From positions 1,550,001 through 1,614,000 of the forward strand of contig NZ_CP163525.1 of NCBI RefSeq assembly GCF_041080655.1: a stretch of DNA of 64,000 bases. Reading direction: 5' to 3'. Below the pieces are notes generated by a model. That model saw nothing but the letters and a program-made list of their open reading frames with translations, searched no databases and had not been told where the DNA came from. The position numbers and the translations under genes were made by a program. This DNA is from Streptomyces sp. CG4. Lineage in GTDB: Bacteria > Actinomycetota > Actinomycetes > Streptomycetales > Streptomycetaceae. Shown one piece after another: positions 15,805 to 25,046 of the stretch (position 1 is its first letter; each line of letters begins with the position of its first letter).

Positions 15805-16426
15805 AACGGCTCCGCTCACGCAGCGCCTCGACGATGTGGGCCGGGGCCTTGTGCGGGGATCCGGCGGCGTAGGGCGGCTGCGGGTCGTACTCCGTGCCCA
15901 GCTGGACGGCCTGGGCGTGCTCGTCACCGGCGATGCGGCCGGTCAGGGTGAGGGCCATGTCGATGCCGGCGGAGACACCGGCGGCGGTGACGTACTTGCC
16001 GTCCAGTACCACCCGCTCCTCCGTCGGCTCGGCGCCGAACCGCTTCAGCAGGTCCAGTGCCAGCCAGTGCGAGGTCGCCCGGCGGCCGTCCAGGAGTCCG
16101 GCGGCGGCGAGCAGCAGCGAGCCCGTGCACACCGAGGTCGTCCAGGTGCTCGTCGTGTCGACGGCGCGCAGCCAGTCGAGCAGGGGCCGGTGCTCCATCA
16201 GAGCCTGCTGGCCCGGGCCGCCCGGCACCACCACGACGTCCGGGCGTGTGACCTCGGCCAGCGACCGGTCCGCGACCAGTGCGAGCGCTCCGGTGTCGGT
16301 GCGAACGGACCCGGTGCGCTCGGCGACGAACACGGTCTCGGCATCGGGGAGGCGGGAGAGGATCTCGTACGGACCGACGGCATCCAGGGCGGTGAAGCGG
16401 TCGTAGACGACGATGGCGATCTGCAT
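15791..16426 (-). CDS. DJ-1/PfpI family protein
   Basis: A 211-residue glutamine-amidotransferase-like domain. The nucleophile elbow is [19 protein letters not shown] with Cys near residue 102, followed by ATSHW. It resembles the N-terminal domain of the next gene's GlxA-type regulator, including the DGRRAT-HW block. This suggests the two are related by duplication, with this one lacking the AraC domain. Relatives include isonitrile hydratases and uncharacterised proteins. The ATG at 16426 follows AAGGGA; an ATG at 16441 is also in frame. Confidence 0.85.
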   Translation of the reverse strand: MQIAIVVYDRFTALDAVGPYEILSRLPDAETVFVAERTGSVRTDTGALALVADRSLAEVTRPDVVVVPGGPGQQALMEHRPLLDWLRAVDTTSTWTTSVCTGSLLLAAAGLLDGRRATSHWLALDLLKRFGAEPTEERVVLDGKYVTAAGVSAGIDMALTLTGRIAGDEHAQAVQLGTEYDPQPPYAAGSPHKAPAHIVEALRERSRFILT

Positions 16427-16472
16427 GGTGTGTCCCTTCATCGGGCATCGGACGGTGGCGGGGGGGCGGGGC

Positions 16473-17432
16473 TCAGTGGGCGACGGCGGGCCGGAAGCGG
16501 CGCCGGTACTCGGCCGGTGCCGTGCCGAGTGCCTTGACGAAGGCGCGGCGCATGGCCTCGGGGGTGCCGTAGCCGCTGGCGCGGGCGATCTCCTCGATGC
16601 CGTCGGCGGTGTCCTCCAGCAGGCGGCGGGCGTGCTCCAGGCGGACCCGGTCGACGTAGCGGCCGGGTGTCATGCCGGTCTCCTCGCGGAAGGCGCGGGC
16701 GAAGTGGCGCGGTGACAGCCGGGCCCGGGCGGCGAGCGACTCGACCGTGAGGTCGCCGCCCGGGTGCTCGGTGATCCAGCGCTGGACCTCCCGCAGCGGT
16801 GCGCGCTGCGCGGTCTGGGCAGCGAGCTGGGCGCTGAACTGCGCCTGGTTGCCGGGCCGGCGCAGGAACACCACCAGGTGCCGGGCGACGGCGAGGGCGA
16901 CGTCCCGGTCGAGGTCCTCCTCGACCAGGGCGAGGGCCAGATCGATGCCGGAGGTCACCCCGGCCGACGTGGCGACGTGCCCGTCCCGGACGTAGATGGG
17001 CTCCGGATCCACGGTGACGTCCGGGTGGTCGCGGGCGAGCTTGTCGCAGTAGGCCCAGTGGGTGGTCGCCCGGCGGCCGTCGAGGAGTCCCGCGGCGGCG
17101 ACCAGGATGGCGCCGGTGCACACCGAGACCAGCCGCGGGACGCGCGGTCCGCGGGCCCGGAGCCAGGCGATGAGCCGCGGGTCGCGCAGGCGTGTGCCCT
17201 GGCCGCCGGGAACCAGCAGGGTGTGCGGGTCGGCGGCCGTGGTGAGCGCCTCGTCCGGTACGAGGGTCAGGCCGCTGGAGGTGCGCACCGGGCCGCCGTC
17301 CAGGGAGGCCGTACGCACACGGTAGGTGCCCGGCGTGTGCTTCTCGGCGCCGGCGAACACCTCCAGGGGGCCGGTGACGTCGAGGCTCTGGACACCGTCG
17401 AAGAGGACGAAGAGAAGGGTTCGCTGCGCCAT
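16473..17432 (-). CDS. GlxA-type AraC-family transcription regulator
   Basis: A 319-residue protein with an N-terminal DJ-1/PfpI-like domain (residues 1-190, elbow [19 protein letters not shown]) and a C-terminal AraC/XylS double helix-turn-helix (from about residue 215, with [16 protein letters not shown] and [16 protein letters not shown]). Such proteins usually activate or repress adjacent catabolic genes in response to a small ligand. The downstream PfpI gene is co-directional, 46 bp away, and likely in the same transcript. The ATG at 17432 follows GAAGG. Confidence 0.9.
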   Translation of the reverse strand: MAQRTLLFVLFDGVQSLDVTGPLEVFAGAEKHTPGTYRVRTASLDGGPVRTSSGLTLVPDEALTTAADPHTLLVPGGQGTRLRDPRLIAWLRARGPRVPRLVSVCTGAILVAAAGLLDGRRATTHWAYCDKLARDHPDVTVDPEPIYVRDGHVATSAGVTSGIDLALALVEEDLDRDVALAVARHLVVFLRRPGNQAQFSAQLAAQTAQRAPLREVQRWITEHPGGDLTVESLAARARLSPRHFARAFREETGMTPGRYVDRVRLEHARRLLEDTADGIEEIARASGYGTPEAMRRAFVKALGTAPAEYRRRFRPAVAH

Positions 17433-17823
17433 GCCTTCGATTCTTCGCCGCCCGAGGCATGGCCGCAATGACACACTTCCCACCTTTTCTGCCATCGGGT
17501 GGGAGACCCGCGTGTTCCGCGCCCTCGCGGAGGTGGCACGGCGGACGGCAGGTGGCACGGCGGGACGGCCGCCGCCGTGCCGTGCCGCGCACCGCTGCTG
17601 CGCCGCCTGCGGCGGCCGGGGTCGCGCAGCGGGATGCCCTCGGCGAGCCGACGCCCGCTCCGGCCGCTCCGGCAGTCATCGCCCTGGACACCGGTGTGCG
17701 CGGAGCCGCTCCGGGCGCGCCGATCCGCGCCGCGGCCCGCCGGGGAACCGCCCTGATCCCCGGTTGTCGGTGTCACCTGCCACAATTGCCGCGCAACCTC
17801 AGTGGAGAAGGCGGTACGGGATC
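17433..17823. other. 391-bp divergent intergenic region, no gene recognised
   Basis: The region separates the divergent GlxA-type regulator and tex. Frames that cross it are extensions of neighbouring genes without family similarity. No clear promoter or repeat was recognised. Confidence 0.5.
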
Positions 17824-20241
17824 GTGACGACACCCGGATCCATCGAAGCAGGATCCATCGAAGGCAGGATCGCCGAGGAACTCGGCGTACGGGAGCGGCA
17901 GGTGAAGGCCGCGGTGGAACTGCTCGACGGCGGTTCGACCGTGCCCTTCATCGCCCGCTACCGCAAGGAAGCGACCGAGATGCTCGACGACGCGCAGCTG
18001 CGCACGATCGAGGAGCGGCTGCGCTATCTGCGGGAGCTGGAGGAGCGGCGGACCGCGATCCTGGAGTCGGTGCGCGAGCAGGGCAAGCTCACCGAGGAGC
18101 TGGAGGCCCAGATCCGCGGCGCCGAGACCAAGGCGCGCCTGGAGGACATCTACCTCCCGTACAAGCCCAAGCGGCGCACCAAGGCGCAGATCGCGCGCGA
18201 AGCCGGTCTGGAGCCGCTGGCGGAGGGCCTGCTGGGCGACCCGACGGTGGAGCCGCTGGCGGCCGCCGCCGCGTTCGTGGACGCCGACAAGGGCGTCGCC
18301 GATCCGCAGGCCGCCCTGGACGGCGCGCGGGCGATCCTCACCGAGCGGTTCTCGGAGGACGCGGACCTGATCGGCGAGCTGCGCGAGCGCATGTGGGTGC
18401 GCGGGCGGCTGGCCGCGAAGGTGCGCGAGGGCAAGGAGGAGGCCGGCGCCAAGTTCGCCGACTACTTCGACTTCGCCGAGCCGTTCACCGAGCTGCCCTC
18501 GCACCGCATCCTCGCGATGCTGCGCGGCGAGAAGGAGGAGGTCCTCGATCTCGTCCTGGAGCCGGAGGAGGCCGTGGAGGGCCCGTCCTCGTACGAGGGC
18601 ATGGTCGCGCACCGCTTCGGGATCGCCGACCGGGGCCGGCCGGCCGACAAGTGGCTGTCGGACACGGTCCGCTGGGCCTGGCGCACCCGCATCCTCGTCC
18701 ACCTCGGCATCGACCTGCGGCTCAGGCTGCGCACGGCCGCCGAGGACGAGGCGGTGAACGTCTTCGCGGCGAACCTGCGCGACCTGCTGCTGGCCGCCCC
18801 GGCCGGCACGCGCGCGACGCTGGGCCTGGACCCCGGTTTCCGTACGGGCGTGAAGGTCGCCGTGGTCGACGCGACCGGCAAGGTCGTCGCCACGGACGTG
18901 ATCTACCCGCACGTCCCGGCCAACAAGTGGGACCAGGCCCTCGCCAAGCTGGCCCGGCTGGCGCAGGAGCACGCGGTGGAGCTGGTCGCCATCGGCAACG
19001 GCACGGCGTCCCGCGAGACCGACAAGCTCGCCGGTGAACTGATCGCCAAGCACCCGGAGTTGAAGCTCACCAAGGTGATGGTGTCCGAGGCGGGCGCGTC
19101 GGTGTACTCGGCGTCGCAGTACGCCTCGCAGGAGCTGCCCGACATGGACGTGTCGCTGCGCGGCGCGGTGTCCATCGCCCGGCGGCTGCAGGACCCGCTG
19201 GCCGAGCTGGTGAAGATCGACCCGAAGTCCATCGGCGTCGGCCAGTACCAGCACGACCTGTCCGAGGTGAAGCTGTCCCGCTCGCTGGACGCGGTGGTCG
19301 AGGACTGTGTGAACGGCGTCGGTGTGGACGTCAACACCGCGTCCGTGCCGCTGCTTTCGCGGGTGTCCGGCATCTCCTCGGGCCTCGCCGAGAACATCGT
19401 GGCGCACCGGGACGCGAACGGCCCGTTCACCTCCCGCTCGGAGCTGAAGAAGGTGGCGCGGCTCGGCCCGAAGGCGTTCGAGCAGTGCGCGGGCTTCCTG
19501 CGCATCCGCGGCGGCGACGACCCGCTGGACTTCTCCAGCGTGCACCCCGAGGCCTACCCGGTGGTCCGCCGCATGGTGAAGACCACGGGCCAGGAGGTGG
19601 CCGCCCTCATCGGCAACACGGGTGTGCTGCGCTCGCTGAAGCCCACCGAATTCGTGGACGACACCTTCGGTCTGCCGACGGTGACGGACATCCTCAAGGA
19701 GCTGGAGAAGCCGGGGCGCGACCCGCGTCCGGCCTTCAAGACGGCCACCTTCAAGGAGGGCGTGGAGAAGATCTCCGACCTGTCCGCCGGGATGATCCTG
19801 GAGGGCGTGGTGACGAACGTGGCCGCCTTCGGCGCGTTCGTGGACGTCGGCGTCCACCAGGACGGCCTGGTGCATGTGTCGGCGATGTCCAGGACGTTCG
19901 TCAAGGACCCGCGCGATGTCGCCAAGCCCGGTGACATCGTCAAGGTGAAGGTCCTGGACGTGGACATCCCGCGCAAGCGGATCGCCCTGACCTTGCGCCT
20001 GGACGACGAGGCGGCCCCGCAGGGCGGCCAGGGCGGCGGCGGTCGCCAGCAGCGCGGCGGCGGACGGCCGCCCCAGCAGCGCCAGGGCGGCCAGGGCGGC
20101 CAGGGGCAGGGCCAGCGCCAGGGCCGCGGTGGTGGCGGAGGCGGTGGCGACCGCGGCGGACGCCAGGCGCCGGCACCGGCCAACAGTGCGATGGCCGACG
20201 CGCTGCGCCGCGCGGGTCTGCTCGACCCGAAGAAGCGCTGA
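17824..20241 (+). CDS. tex: Tex transcription accessory protein with Gly/Gln/Arg-rich tail
   Basis: An 805-residue RNA-binding protein. In order: the helical Tex N-domain (residues 1-190), central helical region, the YqgF/RuvC-like fold ([18 protein letters not shown] near residue 337), helix-hairpin-helix motifs ([25 protein letters not shown]) and a C-terminal S1 domain (about residues 655-728). A tail of about 50 residues, rich in Gly, Gln and Arg with RGG-like patches, then precedes the end [15 protein letters not shown]. Tex is linked to transcript termination and stability. The GTG at 17824 is chosen; the open frame continues far upstream without similarity. A hairpin terminator follows. 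Confidence 0.93.
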   Translation: MTTPGSIEAGSIEGRIAEELGVRERQVKAAVELLDGGSTVPFIARYRKEATEMLDDAQLRTIEERLRYLRELEERRTAILESVREQGKLTEELEAQIRGAETKARLEDIYLPYKPKRRTKAQIAREAGLEPLAEGLLGDPTVEPLAAAAAFVDADKGVADPQAALDGARAILTERFSEDADLIGELRERMWVRGRLAAKVREGKEEAGAKFADYFDFAEPFTELPSHRILAMLRGEKEEVLDLVLEPEEAVEGPSSYEGMVAHRFGIADRGRPADKWLSDTVRWAWRTRILVHLGIDLRLRLRTAAEDEAVNVFAANLRDLLLAAPAGTRATLGLDPGFRTGVKVAVVDATGKVVATDVIYPHVPANKWDQALAKLARLAQEHAVELVAIGNGTASRETDKLAGELIAKHPELKLTKVMVSEAGASVYSASQYASQELPDMDVSLRGAVSIARRLQDPLAELVKIDPKSIGVGQYQHDLSEVKLSRSLDAVVEDCVNGVGVDVNTASVPLLSRVSGISSGLAENIVAHRDANGPFTSRSELKKVARLGPKAFEQCAGFLRIRGGDDPLDFSSVHPEAYPVVRRMVKTTGQEVAALIGNTGVLRSLKPTEFVDDTFGLPTVTDILKELEKPGRDPRPAFKTATFKEGVEKISDLSAGMILEGVVTNVAAFGAFVDVGVHQDGLVHVSAMSRTFVKDPRDVAKPGDIVKVKVLDVDIPRKRIALTLRLDDEAAPQGGQGGGGRQQRGGGRPPQQRQGGQGGQGQGQRQGRGGGGGGGDRGGRQAPAPANSAMADALRRAGLLDPKKR

Positions 20242-20246
20242 CCGGA

Positions 20247-20277
20247 CGGGGCCGGGGCCATTGCGGCTCCGGCCCCG
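20247..20277 (+). terminator. Hairpin terminator after tex
   Basis: CGGGGCCGG (20247-20255) pairs with CCGGCCCCG (20269-20277). The stem extends to 13 pairs with one G-U and closes on a loop of five bases. It begins 5 bp after the tex stop. Confidence 0.75.
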
Positions 20278-20283
20278 TGCCGT

Positions 20284-20552
20284 ACGGTGCCGGATATCAC
20301 GATGCCGGTGCTGCGGCACGCACTCCACCGGGGGCCGGGCGAGCGGCAGTTCCTGATGGCCTGGGTGTCGGTGCCGGATCTGACGGTACGACCGTCCCGC
20401 TAGACGTACACCCATCTCGCCCGCACCGAGGGCGGCGCACGCGTGCGGTGCGCCGCCGGTGACTTCCGCAGCGACCTGGAGTTGGACACGGCCGGCCGCG
20501 TCGTCGACTGCTCCCGGCCGGCCCGCCGTCTCGCCCGGACCGGCCATTCACC
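20284..20552 (+). pseudogene. Remnant of a putative glycolipid-binding (PF06475-like) protein
   Basis: One frame reads MPVLRHALHRGPG, FLMAWVSVPDLTVRPS, an in-frame TAG at 20401-20403, then TYTHLARTEGGARVR and DFRSDLELDTAGRVVD. The blocks on both sides of the stop together resemble the C-terminal half of putative glycolipid-binding proteins (recognition from memory). The N-terminal half is absent: the tex terminator lies directly upstream. A CAG-to-TAG change would explain the stop. There is no start with a ribosome site. It runs into the DinB-like remnant, suggesting deletion between two former genes. Confidence 0.55.
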
Positions 20553-20928
20553 GGGACGCCACTGTGGATCACCGGGGACGCGGAGCCGGACGCCGACCTG
20601 CGGGCGCGGGCCGACGAGGCGCGCGAGGACGTCATCGCCCGGGTACCGGACGGCATGGGCACACTCCGACGCGACCATCGCCGCGCTCCCGCTGGACGCG
20701 GTGGGCCGGATACCGGGCGGCCCGGGCAAGGACGTGACCCTGCACCGGATCCTGACCCACATGATCGCCGAGACCCACCGGCACGCCGGACAGGCCGACG
20801 TCGTACGGGAGTTGATCGACAGGTCGGCGGGCCAGCGCCCGGAGGGACTCAATGTCGCGCCGCACGACCCCGAGCACGTCGGCCGGGTAGAGCGAGCGGC
20901 GAAGGAAGCGGCAGCAGTAACCCCCTAA
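20553..20928 (+). pseudogene. Frameshifted DinB/DUF664-like remnant
   Basis: TPLWITGDAEPDADLRARAD and EAREDVIAR are in one frame. From about 20641 the similarity continues in another frame as YRTAWAHSDATIAALPLDAVGR and then HMIAETHRHAGQADVVRELI. Removing one G from the CCCGGG run at 20638-20643 joins the two frames smoothly, so a +1 insertion is the likely lesion. The HMIAETHRHAGQAD block is typical of DinB-like DUF664 proteins, thiol-related metal-binding four-helix bundles. The N-terminal helix is missing. It ends at TAA 20926-20928, inside repeat copy B. Confidence 0.6.
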
Positions 20929-20988
20929 GGGGCGCGGGGCTGTTTCTATGTGCGGCTCCGCCACGGGCGGCAGCGGGCACGACCAGCG
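20921..20988 (+). repeat. Dispersed ~65-bp intergenic repeat, copy B
   Basis: The blocks CCCCTAAGGGGCGCGGGGC, TGTTTCTATGTGCGGCTCCG, ACGGGCG and GGGCACGACCAGC follow the same order as at 24892-24955 and, inverted, 624-692. It lies between the convergent DinB remnant and ABC-F gene, where it may act as a two-way terminator. Confidence 0.75.
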
Positions 20989-20993
20989 GAGGG

Positions 20994-22634
20994 CTACCGC
21001 TCGGTCACCTTCCCGTCCGCCACCTCCAAGCGCCTGCTCACCCGGACCGCGTCCAGCATGCGGCGGTCGTGGGTGACCAGGAGAAGCGTGCCCTCGTAGG
21101 AGTCGAGGGCGGACTCCAGCTGTTCGATGGCGGGCAGGTCGAGGTGGTTGGTGGGCTCGTCCAGGACCAGGAGGTTGACGCCCCGGCCCTGGAGGAGGGC
21201 CAGGGCGGCGCGGGTGCGTTCGCCCGGGGAGAGCGTCGCGGCCGGGCGCAGCACATGGTCGGACTTCAGGCCGAACTTGGCGAGCAGGGTGCGGACGTCG
21301 GCCGGCTCGGTGTCGGGGACGGCCGCGCAGAACGCGTCCAGCAGGGACTCGGTGCCGTGGAACAGCTTGCGGGCCTGGTCGACCTCGCCGACCAGGACTC
21401 CGGAGCCGAGCGCGGCGTGTCCCGAGTCCAGCGGGACCCGGCCGAGCAGCGCGCCGAGCAGGGTGGACTTTCCGGCGCCGTTGGCTCCCGTGATCGCGAC
21501 CCGGTCCGCCCAGTCGATCTGCAGGGACGCCGGGCCGAAGGTGAAGGCGCCGCGCCGTACCTCGGCGTCGCGCAGGGTCGCCACGACCGCGCCGGAGCGC
21601 GTGGCCGCGGCGATCTCCATCCGCAGCTCCCACTCCTTGCGCGGCTCCTCGACCACGTCCAGACGCTCGATCATGCGCTGCGTCTGCCGCGCCTTGGCGG
21701 CCTGCTTCTCGCTGGCCTCGCTGCGGAACTTGCGGCCGATCTTGTCGTTGTCGTTGCCGGCCTTGCGCCGGGCGTTCTTCACGCCCTTGTCCATCCAGGA
21801 CCGCTGCATCTGCGCGCGGTCCTGGAGAGCGGCCCTCTTGTCGGCGTACTCCTCGTAGTCCTCGCGGGCGTGCCGGCGGGCGACCTCGCGTTCCTCCAGG
21901 TAGGCCGCGTAGCCGCCGCCGTAGAGGTTGATCTGCCGCTGGGCGAGGTCGAGTTCGAGGACCTTGGTGACCGTGCGGGTGAGGAACTCGCGGTCGTGGC
22001 TGACGACGACCGTGCCGGCGCGCAGGCCGGTGACGAAGCCTTCCAGGCGCTCCAGGCCGTCCAGATCCAGGTCGTTGGTGGGCTCGTCCAGGAGGAAGAC
22101 GTCGTAGCGGGAGAGCAGGAGGGAGGCGAGGCCGGCGCGGGCGGCCTGGCCGCCGGAGAGGGCGGTCATCGGCTGGTCCATGCCGACGGCGAGGGCGAGG
22201 GAGTCGGCGACGTCCTCCGCGCGCTCGTCCAGATCGGCGCCGCCGAGGCCGAGCCAGCGTTCCAGGGCGGTCGCGTAGGCGTCGTCGGCGCCGGGCGCGC
22301 CGTCGACCAGGGCCTGGGTGGCCTCGTCCATGACGCGCTGTGCCTCGGCGACGCCGGTGCGGCGGGCCAGGAACTCCCGGACGGTCTCCCCCGGCCTGCG
22401 CTCCGGCTCCTGGGGCAGATGGCCGACGGTCGCCGCCGGCGGGGACAGCCGCAGCTCGCCCTGTTCGGGCGGGGTCAGTCCGGCGAGCAGCCTGAGCAGG
22501 GTGGACTTGCCCGCGCCGTTGGCACCGACGAGACCGATCACGTCGCCGGGCGCGACGACGAGGTCGAGCCCGGAGAACAGGGAACGGTCGCCGTGCCCGG
22601 CGGCGAGGTTCTTGGCGACGAGGGTGGCAGTCAT
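20994..22634 (-). CDS. ABC-F family ATPase
   Basis: A 546-residue soluble protein with two ABC domains and no membrane spans. Walker A motifs are GLVGANGAGKSTLLRLLAG (about residue 37) and ITGANGAGKSTLLGALLG (about residue 385); signatures are LSGGQAARAG and LSPGERTRAA; Walker B regions end in DEPTNDLD and DEPTNHLD. The two domains are joined by a long charged linker (about residues 230-330), as in ribosome-acting ABC-F proteins. Family members act on the translating ribosome and some give antibiotic resistance; no drug can be assigned. The ATG at 22634 is at the expected N-terminus. It is only distantly similar to the second ABC-F at 42795. Confidence 0.9.
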   Translation of the reverse strand: MTATLVAKNLAAGHGDRSLFSGLDLVVAPGDVIGLVGANGAGKSTLLRLLAGLTPPEQGELRLSPPAATVGHLPQEPERRPGETVREFLARRTGVAEAQRVMDEATQALVDGAPGADDAYATALERWLGLGGADLDERAEDVADSLALAVGMDQPMTALSGGQAARAGLASLLLSRYDVFLLDEPTNDLDLDGLERLEGFVTGLRAGTVVVSHDREFLTRTVTKVLELDLAQRQINLYGGGYAAYLEEREVARRHAREDYEEYADKRAALQDRAQMQRSWMDKGVKNARRKAGNDNDKIGRKFRSEASEKQAAKARQTQRMIERLDVVEEPRKEWELRMEIAAATRSGAVVATLRDAEVRRGAFTFGPASLQIDWADRVAITGANGAGKSTLLGALLGRVPLDSGHAALGSGVLVGEVDQARKLFHGTESLLDAFCAAVPDTEPADVRTLLAKFGLKSDHVLRPAATLSPGERTRAALALLQGRGVNLLVLDEPTNHLDLPAIEQLESALDSYEGTLLLVTHDRRMLDAVRVSRRLEVADGKVTER

Positions 22635-22661
22635 CAGGAAGCCGATCCTAATGGGCCCCGC

Positions 22662-22798
22662 ACCCGCACCTCAGCCGCGTTTCCCGGCGGGCCGTGTGCC
22701 CGCACCTCAGCCGTGTTTCCGGGCGGCCCCTGTACCCGCACCCCGGCCACGATTCCCGACGGCCCCTGTACCCGCGCCTCAGCCGCGTCTCCCACCGG
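22662..22798. repeat. 36-bp tandem repeat, about 3.8 units, covering a gene's 3' end
   Basis: Units start at 22662, 22698, 22734 and 22770, sharing cores such as CCCGCACCTCAGCCG and GGCGGCCCCTGT. The last, partial unit contains the TCA that is the stop codon (22779-22781) of the leftward gene, so the array looks like repeated duplication of that gene's last bases into the intergenic space. Confidence 0.85.
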
Positions 22799-23804
22799 TG
22801 ACCGGCGCCGCGAGCACCTCTCCCGTCGTACGGGCGACGAGGTACGCCTCCCCCTTGACCGCCCGCGGATCCAGCGGGACGCGGTGCAGGCCGGGCTCCA
22901 GGACTCCGTCGAAGACCTCGCGGGTGTGGGTGCGGTAGAGCCGGTCGAGGCGGTAGGCGGTGATCCGCACCCGGCACGCCGAGGTCACCTCGACCTCCGC
23001 GGCACCGTCGGCGCCGGCCAGCGTGGTGAGCCTGCGCTGCGCGTGCGGGCTGCGGTCCAGGGCGTGCTCGATCTGGGCGACCAGCAACGGCACGATCGGG
23101 GCCAGCCCGTCCACCCGGGCGACGTCGACCCCTGCGTGCTCGAAGGCCTCGCGCACGGCGGCCCGTTCGGCCTCGCCGACCGCGCGCCCGAAGGCGACCG
23201 CGCCGTAGCCGCGCAGTTCCTCGGCGAGGACGGCGCGGGCGTCCTGGGTGATGTCGGCGCCGATGCCGATGGTGCGCAGCGCGGCGGCCAGCTTGGCCAG
23301 GAACGCGACCCGGGCGCCGATCAGCAGCACGCGGCGGCGGGGCGGGCCTTCGCTCAGGGAGGTCAGGGCGGCGCGGTATTCGGCACCGTGGAAGCGGAAC
23401 GGCCCGACGCCCTGGTAGCCGTTGAGTTCCAGGTCGGCGTGCTCGTCCGTCTGCCAGGCGAAATCCCGCCAGATGTAGTCCTCGCCGTCGCGCTCGATGA
23501 CGGCGGTGACCGCCCCGCAGCCGAGGTCCGCGCACTCGGGGCAGCCGTAGATGACGAACCGGCCGTCCGGCAGCGGTGGCTCGGCCTCCAGCAGCAGCGC
23601 GCGCACCTGTTCCGTGAAGATGGCGGGCGGCACGTCCGAGGCGAGCGGCGAGACGGCGTCCAGGTCGGAGAGCTGGAACAGCAGCGGACGGCCGTCCACG
23701 ACGAAGTCCACGAAGTCACGGTGAACCTGGTAGCCGCCGTCGGCGAGCACACCGCCGGCACGGATCGCCGGAGCCAGGCCGAAGGTCGCGTATGCGGCAG
23801 ACAT
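22779..23804 (-). CDS. Conserved protein of unknown function (oxidoreductase-like)
   Basis: A 341-residue protein I cannot place in a named family. The N-terminal half has a possible zinc-binding YGCPECADLGCG motif (about residue 90) and many acidic and aromatic residues. The middle contains RRRVLLIGARVAFLAKLAAA with alternating beta/alpha pattern (residues 175-265), like a Rossmann-type domain. No signal peptide or membrane span is visible. The ATG at 23804 is preceded by GATACT six bases upstream, so it may be leaderless. It is divergent from the D-amino-acid-oxidase-like gene with a 77-bp spacer. Its 3' end lies in a 36-bp tandem repeat. Confidence 0.75.
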   Translation of the reverse strand: MSAAYATFGLAPAIRAGGVLADGGYQVHRDFVDFVVDGRPLLFQLSDLDAVSPLASDVPPAIFTEQVRALLLEAEPPLPDGRFVIYGCPECADLGCGAVTAVIERDGEDYIWRDFAWQTDEHADLELNGYQGVGPFRFHGAEYRAALTSLSEGPPRRRVLLIGARVAFLAKLAAALRTIGIGADITQDARAVLAEELRGYGAVAFGRAVGEAERAAVREAFEHAGVDVARVDGLAPIVPLLVAQIEHALDRSPHAQRRLTTLAGADGAAEVEVTSACRVRITAYRLDRLYRTHTREVFDGVLEPGLHRVPLDPRAVKGEAYLVARTTGEVLAAPVTGGRRG

Positions 23805-23881
23805 GTGGTGAGTATCCCCACGCCGGTACGAATGTGAGCGCGCCAGGAGAGACTCGTCCGGACAGGGCCTATCGTCCTGGC

Positions 23882-24820
23882 GTGGACAGCGAGCCGAATG
23901 ACGAAGTGATCGTGGTCGGGAGCGGGGTCGCCGGGCTGACGACGGCCGTGGTGCTGGCCGAGTCCGGGCGGCGGGTACGGGTCTGGGCGCGGGAGCCCGC
24001 CGGGGGTACGACCTCGGCGGTCGCCGGCGGCCTGTGGTGGCCGTACCGCATCGAACCCGAGCCGCTGGTGGGCGCGTGGGCGCTGGCGTCCCTCGCCGTG
24101 TACGAGGAGTTGGCGGACCGGCCCGAGGAGACGGGCGTACGCCTGGTCGACGGTGTACAGCAGGGGATCCGGCTGGACGAACTGGGCGCGTGGGCGGGCC
24201 GGGTGGCGAGCCTGCGGGCGGTGGCCGACGGGGTGGCGGCGCGGCTCCCGGTGATCGACATGCCGGTGCATCTGGCATGGCTGCGGGAGCGGCTGGCCAA
24301 GGCGGGCGGTGCGGTGGAGATCCGTGAGGTGACCGACCTCGCCGCCGTGCCGGCGCCGGTCGTGGTCAACTGCACGGGGCTGGGCGCGCGTTCGCTGGTG
24401 CCGGATCCGGCGGTGCGTCCGGTGCGCGGACAGCTGGTGGTCGTGGCGAACCCGGGCATCACGACCTGGTTCGGCTCCGTCGCCCACGCCTCCGCCGCCT
24501 CCACGTACTTCATCCCGCAGCCGGGCGGGCTGCTGCTCGGCGGTACGGCGGAGGACGACGCCTGGTCCCTGGAGCCGGACCCGGCCACCGCGACGGCGAT
24601 CGTCGCCCGCTGCGCGGAGATCCGCCCGGAGATCGCGGGCGCGCGGGTCCTGGCCCACCGCGTGGGGCTACGACCGGCCCGCGACGCCGTACGACTGGAA
24701 CGGCAGTCCTTGCCGGACGGCCGCGTGCTGGTGCACAACTACGGGCACGGCGGGGCCGGGATCACGGTGGCGTGGGGGTGTGCGCGCGAGGCGGCCGGGC
24801 TGGCGTCCCCGGCCGCCTGA
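23882..24820 (+). CDS. FAD-dependent D-amino-acid oxidase-like enzyme
   Basis: A 312-residue flavoprotein. The dinucleotide-binding motif GSGVAGLTTAVVLAESG is near residue 12, TSAVAGGLWWPY follows the FAD fold, and the C-terminus has the DAO signature HNYGHGGAGITVAWG. It would oxidatively deaminate D-amino acids to 2-oxo acids, producing hydrogen peroxide. The GTG at 23882 is chosen: TATCGT (23870-23875) lies 6 bp before it, which fits a leaderless transcript, and no ribosome site is seen. A frame open to 23792 gives an unlikely extension. Confidence 0.88.
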   Translation: MDSEPNDEVIVVGSGVAGLTTAVVLAESGRRVRVWAREPAGGTTSAVAGGLWWPYRIEPEPLVGAWALASLAVYEELADRPEETGVRLVDGVQQGIRLDELGAWAGRVASLRAVADGVAARLPVIDMPVHLAWLRERLAKAGGAVEIREVTDLAAVPAPVVVNCTGLGARSLVPDPAVRPVRGQLVVVANPGITTWFGSVAHASAASTYFIPQPGGLLLGGTAEDDAWSLEPDPATATAIVARCAEIRPEIAGARVLAHRVGLRPARDAVRLERQSLPDGRVLVHNYGHGGAGITVAWGCAREAAGLASPAA

Positions 24821-24891
24821 GCGGCCCTGCGCTGCGGCTGGGGCAGGGGTTGGGGGCACTCACCAGCGCTGTCAGGCCGATGGCACGGCAG

Positions 24892-24955
24892 TTCCCCCAG
24901 GGGTGCGGGGCTGTTTCGATATGCGGCTCCGCCGCGCGGGCGCGCCCAGCCACGG
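24892..24955 (+). repeat. Dispersed ~65-bp intergenic repeat, copy C
   Basis: CCCCCAGGGGTGCGGGGC, TGTTTCGATATGCGGCTCCG, CGCGGGCGCG and CCAGCCACG match copies at 624-692 and 20921-20988. Like copy B it lies between convergent genes. Confidence 0.75.
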
Positions 24956-24960
24956 CGCAC

Positions 24961-25002
24961 CGGCACCCGGCACCCGGCACCCGGCACCCGGCACCCGGCA
25001 CC
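24961..25002. repeat. 7-bp microsatellite (CGGCACC)6
   Basis: Six perfect head-to-tail copies of CGGCACC are followed by a degenerate CGGCCAC. The array is intergenic, between the flavoprotein gene and the convergent peptidase gene, directly after repeat copy C. Confidence 0.9.
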
Positions 25003-25046
25003 CGGCCACAGCCAAGTGCCCCCGCCCCCCCCAAGCCGCACAGCGA

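Noticed and set aside
17773..20547. 924-codon open frame opposite tex
   Set aside because: It mirrors tex codon by codon, its composition is typical of an antisense frame in GC-rich DNA, and tex has clear domains on the other strand.
20443..20928. Intact 161-residue gene
   Set aside because: Its first half is out of frame with the recognisable DinB-like blocks, and a single-base correction rejoins them, so it is better read as a pseudogene.
20655..23837. 1060-codon plus-strand open frame
   Set aside because: It lies opposite the ABC-F and hypothetical genes, shows no domain, and crosses a repeat array and a pseudogene.
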